Shown here in pieces: positions 43,595 through 51,859 of a DNA stretch of 64,000 nt. The notes beneath the pieces are model-generated. The model was not told where the DNA came from. It saw only the letters and a list, made by a program, of their open reading frames with translations, and ran no database searches. Source of the DNA: Thalassobacillus sp. CUG 92003. GTDB lineage: Bacteria > Bacillota > Bacilli > Bacillales > Halobacillaceae. Position 1 is the first letter of the stretch. Each line of letters opens with the position of its first letter. The position numbers were made by a program, and so were the translations under genes. The DNA is taken from NCBI RefSeq assembly GCF_013618635.1, contig NZ_JABLSJ010000001.1, forward strand, positions 434,001 to 498,000. The letters are read 5' to 3'.

Positions 43595-45058
43595 ATTTCG
43601 TCTAAAGCTTGTCGGCGTTTGCTGGGTATGGGCTTTAAAGACGCGGCTAAAATAGTTCGGATTGGTGAAGCCGGTTGCTTCCGATATTGTCTGGATGCTG
43701 TCGTCTGTGGTGGCGAGAAGGTCTTTCGCTTTTTCGATGCGGATGCCGGTTAAAAGTTCCCGGAAGGTGCCGCCATATTCACGCGTCAGCAAATGGCTGA
43801 AATAGGCGGGGCTGCGATCGACTGCCTCGGCCACTTGCTTCAGGCTGAGATTCGTGTCATGATAATGCGTTTCCATATAATCAAGCCCTTGCTCGGTCGT
43901 GTTGCCTCGGGTTATCTCTGCTTCTTCGGAGACGAGCGAGAGCACATGGTTCACGAAAAGGATCATATCCTGGACGATCCGATACATAACAGGGTTGTAC
44001 AAGATTTTTTCAAACGTACTTTGATAATAGGCTTCCGTATCTTCCCCGGTTAAACCGCTGCGGTTCATGAAGCGGCGGACCTGGGCGAGGATGCTCGTCA
44101 ACCGCGTCCGGAGCATGCGTGGATCAGGGTAGGGAGGCTGCAGTCCGAAAAATTCTTCGTACATCCAGGCCTTCACGAGATCGGATCGTCTTTCAGTAAG
44201 CATGGACACCCAGTGGCGCTGTTCTTCTGGCGTCAGGAACGGATCCATCTCGGCCCAGCGTTGACTGTGATCGGAGTGGAGCACTTGGCGGAAGCCGGTG
44301 AAAAAGGTTTGTTCCAATGCCTGGCGCATCGTGGTGTAGAGCTGGTGCAGGCTTTCTTTCTGAGCTCCGCGTCCGACGACAATCGCAAGCGGTTCATTGG
44401 CTATCATTTCCCATTCCCGTAAAAAGCGCTGGGCTTGGGCTACGATATCCGGCGTTTCCTCGGTAAAGGCCATAATCAGCAGATCGCTTAAGGATAATAC
44501 AGTTGGCCGGGGATGGAAATCGAAGTGTTCAATGAAGCTTCGCGCATGAGCTAAATGCTCAGGCGATTCGGTTTTTACCAATAAAGCAGGGTAAGGGAAC
44601 GGGCTGCCTTGTTCATTAAATAAATCTTCATAGGACACACCGTTATGAACCGGTAGCTCCGCTTGCTGCCCTTCAGTGGGTTCCATATGGTGAAAAACGT
44701 GGTGCAGCGTATGTTTAACTTGAGCCGGAGAGAGCGGCTTGACCCACAAATCAGTGGCATTGAGCGACATGGCTTGCATCGCTCGTTCAAAGGTCGCTTC
44801 CGCCGTCATGGCGACCACGCTTTTGACATAATGCTGCAGGTGATCACGTAGCATCGGCAGCTTATCTTCGGGGATCATGTCCAATTCCACACACGCAACT
44901 TCAGGGCGCGTGTTCTCGAGAGCATCCATTAACCCGGCAAGGTGTGTCACTTTCCTGATGGATTGGATGGGGAAAGAATATTTGGAAACGAGCCATTCCA
45001 GCCCGAGCAATTCCTGTTCGTCACGGTCAGACAGAATTAAGTTGGCCACTTTAGTCAC
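43592..45058 (-). CDS. AraC-family regulator with pseudo-receiver domain
   Basis: A 488-residue protein. Residues 1-120 look like a response-regulator receiver: the acidic pair near residues 11-13, Thr85 in VVAMTA and Lys107 in WVKPL are kept, but the phosphoacceptor position is Glu58 (PEVACVELD) and not Asp. A ~260-residue middle part follows, then an AraC domain with NLSLKQVAEAVDRSPAYFSH and DSIQTISEATGFTNPNYFSR. The stop TGA is the first triplet of an R2 repeat, so the C-terminus was probably set by that insertion. Next to hutU, it may regulate the hut genes, but no site was found. Confidence 0.85.
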   Translation of the reverse strand: MTKVANLILSDRDEQELLGLEWLVSKYSFPIQSIRKVTHLAGLMDALENTRPEVACVELDMIPEDKLPMLRDHLQHYVKSVVAMTAEATFERAMQAMSLNATDLWVKPLSPAQVKHTLHHVFHHMEPTEGQQAELPVHNGVSYEDLFNEQGSPFPYPALLVKTESPEHLAHARSFIEHFDFHPRPTVLSLSDLLIMAFTEETPDIVAQAQRFLREWEMIANEPLAIVVGRGAQKESLHQLYTTMRQALEQTFFTGFRQVLHSDHSQRWAEMDPFLTPEEQRHWVSMLTERRSDLVKAWMYEEFFGLQPPYPDPRMLRTRLTSILAQVRRFMNRSGLTGEDTEAYYQSTFEKILYNPVMYRIVQDMILFVNHVLSLVSEEAEITRGNTTEQGLDYMETHYHDTNLSLKQVAEAVDRSPAYFSHLLTREYGGTFRELLTGIRIEKAKDLLATTDDSIQTISEATGFTNPNYFSRVFKAHTQQTPTSFRRN

Positions 45059-45245
45059 CCTTCTCTAATGCGTTGTGCGTTTAACTCCAGTTTAACTGAT
45101 TTTACCGTGTCTCGCAGGTTTCCTACCTAAATTTATGGAACTCGTTAATGAAAATTGAGGGGCGTTGGTGTAGAATTAAAGGAAGATATTTCACATTCCC
45201 ATCGCATAATATAAGATAAAAAGAATGGACAAGGAGTTCGATATT

Positions 45246-46088
45246 ATGAAAACGGCCGTTCTAACAGACAGCACCGCCTACATACCCCAATCTATGCGCG
45301 AACAGTATGACATTCATATGGTGCCGCTGAATGTCATTTTCGGTGAAGAAGTCTACCGTGAGGAGATTGATCTCGAAACGGCTGAATTTTACGAGATGGT
45401 GAAGGAAGCTGAGCAACTGCCGAAAACCTCTCAGCCGTCTATCGGAATCGTCACCGAAACATTGGAAAAACTGGCTCGTAACTATGATGCGGTCGTGGCG
45501 ATCCACCTCTCAAGCGGTATCAGCGGCACGTATCAAGGGACCGTCACAGCTTCCGATATGGTCGATGGGATCGATGTTTACCCGTTTGATTCTGAACTCA
45601 GCTGCATCATGCAAGGGTTCTATGTGTTAGAAGCCGCCGAGCTTGCCAATAACGGCGGAACGCCTGAACAGATCCTCGCGCGTTTAAATGAAATGAAGCA
45701 ATCCATGAGCGCCTATTTTATGGCCGATGACCTGAGCCATCTGCATCGCGGCGGTCGTCTGAATAGTGCCCAAGCGGTCGTCGGCAGTCTGCTGCAAGTG
45801 AAGCCGGTGCTTCATTTTGTGGATACGAAGATTGTGCCGTTTGAAAAAATCCGGACGCGTAAAAAAGCTCTTAAGCGCATTGTTGGCTTGTTTGAAGAGG
45901 ACGCGGCCGGCGGAGAGCCGATTAAAGCAAGCGTCATTCATGCCAATCGCGAAACGGAAGCGAACGCCATCAAAGAACAGATTGAAGCCCGTTTTGATCA
46001 CGTGGACGTGACCGTCAGCTACTTTGGCCCCGTGATCGGGACTCATCTTGGTGAAGGTGCGCTCGGTCTCGGCTGGTATAAAAAATAG
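45246..46088 (+). CDS. DegV-family fatty acid-binding protein
   Basis: A 280-residue DegV (FakB-type) protein that binds a fatty acid for phosphorylation by FakA. Typical are VLTDSTAYIP at the N-terminus, LPKTSQPSIG, HLSSGISGTYQ, and LHRGGRLNSAQAVVGSLLQV, with C-terminal GPVIGTHLGEGALGLGW. It holds the place of B. subtilis yviA between degU and comFA. The ATG at 45246 follows AAGGAG; an ATG at 45225 lacks a site. Confidence 0.92.
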   Translation: MKTAVLTDSTAYIPQSMREQYDIHMVPLNVIFGEEVYREEIDLETAEFYEMVKEAEQLPKTSQPSIGIVTETLEKLARNYDAVVAIHLSSGISGTYQGTVTASDMVDGIDVYPFDSELSCIMQGFYVLEAAELANNGGTPEQILARLNEMKQSMSAYFMADDLSHLHRGGRLNSAQAVVGSLLQVKPVLHFVDTKIVPFEKIRTRKKALKRIVGLFEEDAAGGEPIKASVIHANRETEANAIKEQIEARFDHVDVTVSYFGPVIGTHLGEGALGLGWYKK

Positions 46089-46150
46089 CGGTATAGAAGT
46101 ATTTCTCGAATGGGAGATTACAGGGGAGGGACTACTCTTAGAAAAGGGCA

Positions 46151-46430
46151 GGGGTGGCTTTGAAACAACTCGCTTTCCTGCTGGGAACCGCCGAGCCTCC
46201 CTCGGTCGCTTAGCTCCCTGTGGGGTCTCGCCTAGCTCTTTTTCCCGCTGCTATCCAGCTCCGGCGTCTAGCGGCTAGTGAGACTTCCCTCGCTACTGTA
46301 CGATAAGTCAACATCGAATCACGGTGTTCTTCGTGTTTCCTTTATCTCCTCCAGCTCAGTCCAGTCCATACGCCGCTGATCAAGACGCCTCTGCTTTCAG
46401 GTGGGAGTCTCGTCGTTTCAAAGCCACCCC
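46151..46430. repeat. R1 palindromic repeat, copy 4, interrupted by R2
   Basis: Arms GGGGTGGCTTTGAAAC (46151-46166) and GTTTCAAAGCCACCCC (46415-46430) are exact inverted repeats. R1 sequence runs to TTTTTCCCGC, then R2 (about 46249-46402), then GGGAGTCTCG, so the break is at the same point as in the copy at 2729-3057. Confidence 0.85.
46249..46402 (+). repeat. R2 repeat nested inside R1, second case
   Basis: From CTATCCAGCTCCGGCGTCTA to CTCTGCTTTCAGGT. Nearly identical to the R2 at 43446-43594 and, reversed, to that at 2757-2908. No reading frame. Confidence 0.82.
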
Positions 46431-46561
46431 ATTTGATATGGAGGTAAACGCCCCCCTTGCATAGGAAAAAGCGTTATAAAGTTGCTCTACGGTATCAAAA
46501 CAATTTTCTTGAAGAAGGCGTTCAGATTCGCACGATGTTTCCGTTCTCCACATCAAAGTAA

Positions 46562-46680
46562 GAAGGTCCGGGAAATCTCGAGACTCCTGTGGGAATAACA
46601 TGAGTGGTGAGATCCCGCAAGGCGAAGCCGGAGGAAGCTCACCACATGCCCGCGGAAAGCGAGTGATTTCCCGGCCCTTC
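46562..46680. repeat. R1 palindromic repeat, copy 5 (intact, diverged centre)
   Basis: Arms GAAGGTCCGGGAAAT and ATTTCCCGGCCCTTC; inside CGAGACTCCTGTGGGAATAA, GATCCCGCAAGGCGAAGCCG and GCGGAAAGCGAGTG. The core differs from the other copies, so it is a divergent member. Confidence 0.75.
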
Positions 46681-46766
46681 TAACGCCACCTTCCGTAACG
46701 GAAACCTCTCCAAACTTGGCTGGCAAACGAAAAACGTCGCCCGCTCTCAGGCAGGCGACAAAATTT

Positions 46767-48170
46767 ATGAAAGGGTGTTGTATCCTCGTGTCCTCCTTAC
46801 CAAACACGCCTGATTCCTCCGCACTATGCCCCCTAAGCGGCAAACTCCTTCTGAAACACGAACTGCATTATCCAGATGAACAGATCCATCAATGGCTCAA
46901 TGAAGGAGCCGTGACACATATTTCTTCCATTGAAAAGACACTTACCGGCAGACGATGCATGCGCTGCGGTAATACGAAACATTATTTATTTGCTGAAATG
47001 CCTTGCCATGCTTGTCAATCCACCTGTTACTACTGCCGAAATTGCATCCAAATGGGCCGGGTTTTGGCGTGCCAGCCTCTCTATTATGGCGCTTCAGCGA
47101 CCTCGTACCCTGAGCATCCTGAGCCGTGCGAATGGGAAGGCTCCCTTTCACGCTTTCAACTGGATGCTGCTACCCGCATCACAGCTGCGATGGCTAGCGA
47201 GCGCGAACGGCTTCTTGTCTGGGCGGTCTGCGGAGCGGGAAAAACCGAAATGCTGTTTCCTGGTTTGACGCAGGCTCTCTCCCAGGGCAAACGTATCTGT
47301 TTAGCCACGCCGCGCACGGATGTGGTTCGAGAGCTGCTCCCGCGTATGAAAGCGGCTTTTCCAGGGGTCTCACTAGAGGGTTTATACGGCGACAGCCCGG
47401 ACAAAGCAGGGGATGCCCAGCTGATTATAGCCACCACCCACCAGCTCTATCGCTACGCGTATTGTTTTGATGTCGTAGTCATCGATGAAATTGACGCCTT
47501 CCCTTTCCACGCCGACCCTTCTTTGAATTATGCAGCAAAACGCGCTGCTAAAGCGACAGCTTCGTTCATTTACTTAACCGCGACCCCAAGACGCAAACAA
47601 AAATGGGCTATCGCTTTTAGGCAACTTCCGGTCGTGTTCGTCGCACGCCGCTTTCATGGCTATCCACTTCCTGTCCCGCAATTGAAAATGATCGCTTCCC
47701 TCCGCCGACAATTGAAAGCTGGCCAGCTTCCGAACGTGATTGCGCAACACATAGCTTCCCAGCAGCAGCGGGGCACACGACAGTTGCTCTTGTTTGTGCC
47801 GACGATTCAACTAGCGGAAATGCTAACCGATCTGTTGGCTGCTCATTACTCTTCCATCACGTCCGTCCATTCAAAAGACCCCGATCGTGAGCATAAAATC
47901 CAGCAATTTCGTAATCGAGAAAAATCCTTATTAATGACGACCACCATCCTCGAGCGGGGTGTCACCTTTCCGTCAGTCGATGTGTTTGTACTTGATGCCG
48001 GACATGACGTGTTTGACGAAGCCGCTCTTGTTCAAATGGCGGGTCGGGCAGGTCGGAGCCCCGACGATCCTTGCGGTGACGTCATATTTTACCACGCGGG
48101 AAAACGGAATGCGATGGTGGATGCGGTCGCGGCCATCAAACGGATGAACCGAATCGGGTCGACGCTATGA
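46767..48170 (+). CDS. comFA: DNA uptake ATPase/helicase ComFA
   Basis: A 467-residue DEAD-box helicase needed for DNA uptake during transformation. An N-terminal four-cysteine-type zinc site (RCMRCGNT ... CYYCRNC) is followed by Walker A VWAVCGAGKTEM, ATPRTDVV, the DEID box in VVIDEIDAFPF, LTATP, and the C-terminal motifs TTTILERGVTFP and QMAGRAGRS. The start is uncertain: ATG 46767 gives a length close to B. subtilis ComFA (463), though no clear ribosome site precedes it; 46716 is also open. It overlaps comFC by four bases. Confidence 0.92.
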   Translation: MKGCCILVSSLPNTPDSSALCPLSGKLLLKHELHYPDEQIHQWLNEGAVTHISSIEKTLTGRRCMRCGNTKHYLFAEMPCHACQSTCYYCRNCIQMGRVLACQPLYYGASATSYPEHPEPCEWEGSLSRFQLDAATRITAAMASERERLLVWAVCGAGKTEMLFPGLTQALSQGKRICLATPRTDVVRELLPRMKAAFPGVSLEGLYGDSPDKAGDAQLIIATTHQLYRYAYCFDVVVIDEIDAFPFHADPSLNYAAKRAAKATASFIYLTATPRRKQKWAIAFRQLPVVFVARRFHGYPLPVPQLKMIASLRRQLKAGQLPNVIAQHIASQQQRGTRQLLLFVPTIQLAEMLTDLLAAHYSSITSVHSKDPDREHKIQQFRNREKSLLMTTTILERGVTFPSVDVFVLDAGHDVFDEAALVQMAGRAGRSPDDPCGDVIFYHAGKRNAMVDAVAAIKRMNRIGSTL

Positions 48171-48847
48171 GGTGCCTCCTTTGTCATGCCAGCATAGAGC
48201 AGGATGTCAATTGGGACACGGTGCTAAAGCCGGTGGAAACTAGAGTGATGTGCGCGGCTTGTCGTGAAACTCTTCCTTTAATTGAGGGAAATGTCTGTCC
48301 GATCTGCAATCGTAAAATGGATTGCAACGCCACGTGTAGCGACTGTCAAAAATGGGAACAGAGTGACAAGTGGCAAGGCGTTTTGAAACGCAATCAGTCC
48401 CTCTATCATTACCATGAAGGCATTCAGGAGGTGATCACCCAGTGGAAATACCGCGGGGATTATGTGCTCGTTAAACTTTTTCAATCCGACATCGAGCGCA
48501 TCGTTAAGGACAGGCGCAAGCAGTGGCCGACCGCAGTCGTTCCGATTCCGCTTAGTTCTGAACGCTTAGTGGAGCGCGGTTTCAACCAGGCAGAGGCGAT
48601 AGCCCGTCTGATGACACGAAAACCTGTTCACCTGTTAGAACGCCTCGACAGTGAGAAGCAGTCCAAAAAAACCCGATACGAACGCCTGAACCGGATAAAT
48701 CCGTTCCGCAGCAAAACGTCAGTCCCGCCCCATGTCTTGCTGGTTGATGACATTTATACGACCGGCGCCACCCTGCGCTACGCCGCTAAAGCGCTCCAGG
48801 ATGCCGGGTGTCTTCACATTGAATCTTTCACGCTGATTCGCGGCTGA
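48167..48847 (+). CDS. comFC: Competence protein ComFC (phosphoribosyltransferase-like)
   Basis: A 226-residue ComF/GntX protein. The N-terminus has CXXC pairs that form a zinc site (RCLLCHAS, CAAC, CPICNRKMDCNATCSDC), then a PRT fold with the PRPP loop VLLVDDIYTTGATL. ATG 48167 overlaps the comFA stop. No comFB gene lies between comFA and comFC, unlike B. subtilis. It works with ComFA in single-stranded DNA import. Confidence 0.94.
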   Translation: MRCLLCHASIEQDVNWDTVLKPVETRVMCAACRETLPLIEGNVCPICNRKMDCNATCSDCQKWEQSDKWQGVLKRNQSLYHYHEGIQEVITQWKYRGDYVLVKLFQSDIERIVKDRRKQWPTAVVPIPLSSERLVERGFNQAEAIARLMTRKPVHLLERLDSEKQSKKTRYERLNRINPFRSKTSVPPHVLLVDDIYTTGATLRYAAKALQDAGCLHIESFTLIRG

Positions 48848-48886
48848 AATATTTTTGGGCGCGCCCCTTTTGAAATCGTGTAACAT

Positions 48887-48894
48887 GCCGATAT
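48887..48894 (+). promoter_or_regulatory. Sigma-D-like -10 element upstream of yvyF
   Basis: GCCGATAT is the exact sigma-D -10 consensus. A good -35 (TAAA) is missing at the right distance, so the promoter is only suggested. Confidence 0.45.
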
Positions 48895-48957
48895 AATGAA
48901 TAAAGGTATGTGAGCCGTGAACGACACGGTCATGTGATTGAAGGAGGAACGAGGCAG

Positions 48958-49377
48958 ATGGGGGAATTAGCTAACTGCCCACGATGCGGGGAAATTTTTG
49001 TTAAAGGACGCATTGACGTGTGTGTCGCCTGTTATAAAGAAGAAGAGCGAGCATTTGAAACCGTCTATGTGTTTATCCGAAAGCGCCAGAATCGCACAGC
49101 CACGATGCAGCAAGTTGTGGAGGCGACAGGCGTCGAGGAACAATTAATTCAAAAATTCGTCAAACAAAAACGATTGAATACAACGCAATTTCCGCAATTG
49201 TCCTACAGCTGCGAACGCTGCGGGGCTCAAATCCAGGAGGGCCGAATATGCGACGGCTGCAACGGCAATTTGCAGCATGATTTAAAAATAGAGGAAGACA
49301 TCGAGCAGGTGAGTGAAAAAAATCGGCTGGCTGAGCAAGCGCAAACCTATTATTCGGTAAATAAAGGGAATCCGTAA
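48958..49377 (+). CDS. yvyF: Flagellar-operon zinc-finger protein YvyF
   Basis: A 139-residue protein, the same length as B. subtilis YvyF. The N-terminus MGELANCPRCGEIF with CVACY forms a zinc site; the middle resembles a small helix-turn-helix (TMQQVVEATGVEEQLIQKFV) and a second zinc site follows (CERCGAQI ... CDGC). It is the first gene of the flagellar operon. Role unclear, possibly regulatory. ATG 48958 follows AAGGAGG. Confidence 0.9.
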   Translation: MGELANCPRCGEIFVKGRIDVCVACYKEEERAFETVYVFIRKRQNRTATMQQVVEATGVEEQLIQKFVKQKRLNTTQFPQLSYSCERCGAQIQEGRICDGCNGNLQHDLKIEEDIEQVSEKNRLAEQAQTYYSVNKGNP

Positions 49378-49383
49378 AAGGCC

Positions 49384-49410
49384 TTAATGTTTTGCTGATT
49401 ACTCCGATAC
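49384..49410 (+). promoter_or_regulatory. Sigma-D promoter of flgM
   Basis: TTAA at 49384-49387, a 15-base gap, then TCCGATAC at 49403-49410. The flgM gene of B. subtilis is likewise read from a sigma-D promoter, giving feedback through the anti-sigma factor. Confidence 0.65.
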
Positions 49411-49453
49411 AAGAAGTGAAGCCAATGGAATTGAACGAAATGAGGTGAGAGAC

Positions 49454-49720
49454 ATGAGAATCAATGGTCCGAACCAGACGAATCTCAATCCCTACCAGAA
49501 GCAGATAAATAAGCAGGCGGAACTGCAAAAAGCCGGCACCAAGGCTGATAAAATTGAAATTTCCAAGCAGGCGAAAGACCTGCAGGAAAGCAGCAAGCCG
49601 GATCCCGCACGCCAAAAACAAGTCGAAGCCATCAAACAACGCGTTGATGCTGGTGAATATAAAGGGGATCACGACGTGTCCGCACAGAAAATGATCGATT
49701 TCTGGAACAAACGTATTTAA
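49454..49720 (+). CDS. flgM: Anti-sigma-D factor FlgM
   Basis: An 88-residue protein with the FlgM pattern: disordered N-terminus (MRINGPNQTNLNPYQ) and C-terminal helices (DKIEISKQAKDLQES, then ALKQRVDAGEYKGD-like spacing with MIDFW near the end). It holds sigma-D until the hook is complete. Length equals that of the B. subtilis protein. The ATG at 49454 is preferred over a GTG at 49445. Confidence 0.92.
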   Translation: MRINGPNQTNLNPYQKQINKQAELQKAGTKADKIEISKQAKDLQESSKPDPARQKQVEAIKQRVDAGEYKGDHDVSAQKMIDFWNKRI

Positions 49721-49735
49721 AAGGAGGACATACCG

Positions 49736-50230
49736 ATGTCCCTGCATGCTGTCATACAATTAATGGAGAAACAGAAGCAGCTGCATGAAAGCTTGCTGAC
49801 GTTATCTCAACAAAAGACCGAGATTTTGAAACAAGGCGAACATGAAAACTTTCAAGCGCTATTGGCAAAAGAACGTAAACATGTCCAGGCGATTGAAACG
49901 GTGGAAAAACAGCGCATGCAGGCGGTGTCGTCCTGGTATGATGAGCAGGGCATCCGTTCTGAAGATCCGACTGTTTCCGAGATGCTCACGTTGATTGACA
50001 ATGAATGGGAACGCGAAGAGCTGCAGCGTATTTTCGACGCCTTCATTTTTGTGATGAGCGACCTGCGCAAGCAAGAGAAGCTGAATGCCGAGCTGACCCA
50101 GCAATCGTTGCAATTCATCAATGTATCGCTCGACATGCTGCAGCCTTCTTTGAAGAACATGAATTATGGCAAGCCGTCCCAGGATTCAGACAAGAATCAA
50201 AAACGCTCCGTCTTTGATTCGAAAGCCTAA
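49736..50230 (+). CDS. flgN: Flagellar chaperone FlgN
   Basis: A 164-residue, mostly helical protein of the FlgN family, the export chaperone for FlgK and FlgL, which are encoded next. N-terminal helices (LMEKQKQLHESLLTLSQQK, LLAKERKHVQAIE) and a C-terminal helix (NAELTQQSLQFINVSLDML) are visible. AAAAGGAGG precedes the ATG. The last ~25 residues are polar. Confidence 0.92.
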   Translation: MSLHAVIQLMEKQKQLHESLLTLSQQKTEILKQGEHENFQALLAKERKHVQAIETVEKQRMQAVSSWYDEQGIRSEDPTVSEMLTLIDNEWEREELQRIFDAFIFVMSDLRKQEKLNAELTQQSLQFINVSLDMLQPSLKNMNYGKPSQDSDKNQKRSVFDSKA

Positions 50231-50249
50231 GCAGAAAGAGGAGATTTGA

Positions 50250-51848
50250 ATGGTTTCAACCTTTCACGGATTAGAAGTTGCGAAACGCGGCCTGTTCACC
50301 CAGCAGTCTGCTTTGTACACGACAAGTCATAACATTGCCAATGCGAACACCCCGGGTTATACGCGTCAGCGCGTCAATTTTGAGCAGACCTCTCCATTCC
50401 CAGCGGCCGCTCGCAATAGCCCTGAAATTCCGGGTCAAATGGGCAGTGGTGTTCAGGCTGGTTCAATCGAACGGATTCGAGAAGATTTTTTGGACATCCA
50501 GTATCGCTCAGAAAACAAAAAGTCCGGTTACTATGGGACGCTTGCTGACTCGTTGAAACAAATGGAAGACGTGATGAACGAACCGACAGACCAGGGTTTG
50601 TCCAAATCGATGGACAACTTTTGGGATTCCTGGCAGAAGTTAAGCAATAACCCGGAGGACGCCGGAGCGCGCGAAGTCGTGAAAGAACGCGGGAAGGCGC
50701 TGGCTGACACGTTCAATTATGTGTCCAACTCCCTTTCTGAAGTCCAAAAGCAGCTGAATAACGAAGTGGATGTATCGGTTGAAAAAATCAACTCCTTGCT
50801 TAGCGATGTTGATAACTTGAATCAACAAATCGGTGATGTGGAACCGCACGGCCAAGTGCCGAATGATTTGTACGATGAACGCGACCGTGTTCTCGACGAA
50901 TTATCAAGCATGGTCGACATCGACGTTTCCTATCAGGACAGCAAAGGGAACCCGAGCCCGATCGCAATGGGGCAAGCAACCGTGACCATGAACGACGGTG
51001 GCGAGTCGTATACGTTAGTCGAAGCCTCAGGGGAAACGAAAGACGACCGCCTGCATCAAATGAGTGTCAATTACGCCGAAGTCGATGGACGTGACACCAA
51101 ATATGTACAAAGCGTCGAAGTTGCGGGACAAGCAGAAGGCGACGATGCCATCACAAATTTCTCCTCAGTGGGTAAACTGAGTGGATTGATCGAATCGGCG
51201 GGTTATATGGAAGATGGCCAAACTGGCGTGGAAAACGTGAAGGGCCACTATCCGGATATGATGAGTGAACTGGATACAATGGCGACAGCCTTTGCCCGGG
51301 AAATGAACGAGGTCCACCGGGAAGGCGCTTCTTTAAACGAAATCGGTGAAGACGGCGCGTATACGGATCAAGCGATTAACTTCTTCACTCCGCCCGCCGG
51401 AGGCAGCGGAGCGGATGTAGGGTATGCGAGTTCCATCAGCGTATCAGATGATGTGAACGAGGATGTGAATAACATCGCAGCGGCCCAAGTGACCGAAGAC
51501 GGCCAAGCTTTCTCAGGCAACGGAGATAATGCCAAACATTTAGCGGACGTCCGTGACGAACCCTTAGCCATGCTGGGCGGGGAAACGTCCGTATCCGGCT
51601 TTTATGAAGGGGTCATCGGCTCAATGGCTGTCAAAACCGAAGAAGCTGCGCGTCAGCAAAACAACGCGGATACTTTGCGCGGATCGGTCGCTCAAAACCG
51701 GGCATCAGTGAGCTCGGTGTCTTTGGATGAAGAAATGACCAATATGGTGAAATTTCAGCACGCCTACAACGCGGCAGCCCGGAGTATCACTGCTGTCGAC
51801 GAAATGTTAGACCGTGTGATCAACCAAATGGGAATTGTAGGAAGGTAG
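50250..51848 (+). CDS. flgK: Hook-filament junction protein FlgK
   Basis: A 532-residue hook-associated protein 1. It has the N-terminal rod/hook signature FHGLEVAKRGLFTQQSALYT with HNIANANTPGYTRQRV, and the C-terminal VSLDEEMTNMVKFQHAYNAA with a closing coiled-coil helix (MLDRVINQMG). It forms the first junction zone between hook and filament after export. It runs in the flgM-flgN-flgK-flgL order with normal spacing. Confidence 0.96.
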   Translation: MVSTFHGLEVAKRGLFTQQSALYTTSHNIANANTPGYTRQRVNFEQTSPFPAAARNSPEIPGQMGSGVQAGSIERIREDFLDIQYRSENKKSGYYGTLADSLKQMEDVMNEPTDQGLSKSMDNFWDSWQKLSNNPEDAGAREVVKERGKALADTFNYVSNSLSEVQKQLNNEVDVSVEKINSLLSDVDNLNQQIGDVEPHGQVPNDLYDERDRVLDELSSMVDIDVSYQDSKGNPSPIAMGQATVTMNDGGESYTLVEASGETKDDRLHQMSVNYAEVDGRDTKYVQSVEVAGQAEGDDAITNFSSVGKLSGLIESAGYMEDGQTGVENVKGHYPDMMSELDTMATAFAREMNEVHREGASLNEIGEDGAYTDQAINFFTPPAGGSGADVGYASSISVSDDVNEDVNNIAAAQVTEDGQAFSGNGDNAKHLADVRDEPLAMLGGETSVSGFYEGVIGSMAVKTEEAARQQNNADTLRGSVAQNRASVSSVSLDEEMTNMVKFQHAYNAAARSITAVDEMLDRVINQMGIVGR

Positions 51849-51859
51849 GTGGATGAACC

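Larger units (their letters stand above)
46089..46766. other. Gene-free repeat zone between degV and comFA
   Basis: 680 bases. Holds an R1 interrupted by R2 (46151-46430) and an intact R1 (46562-46680); the 130 bases between them show no gene or known motif. In B. subtilis comFA follows degV closely. Confidence 0.65.

Noticed and set aside
48849-48872. GGGCGCGCCCC-TTTT as a strong terminator after comFC
   Set aside because: The palindrome has no room for a loop and the T-run is short; it may be weak at best.
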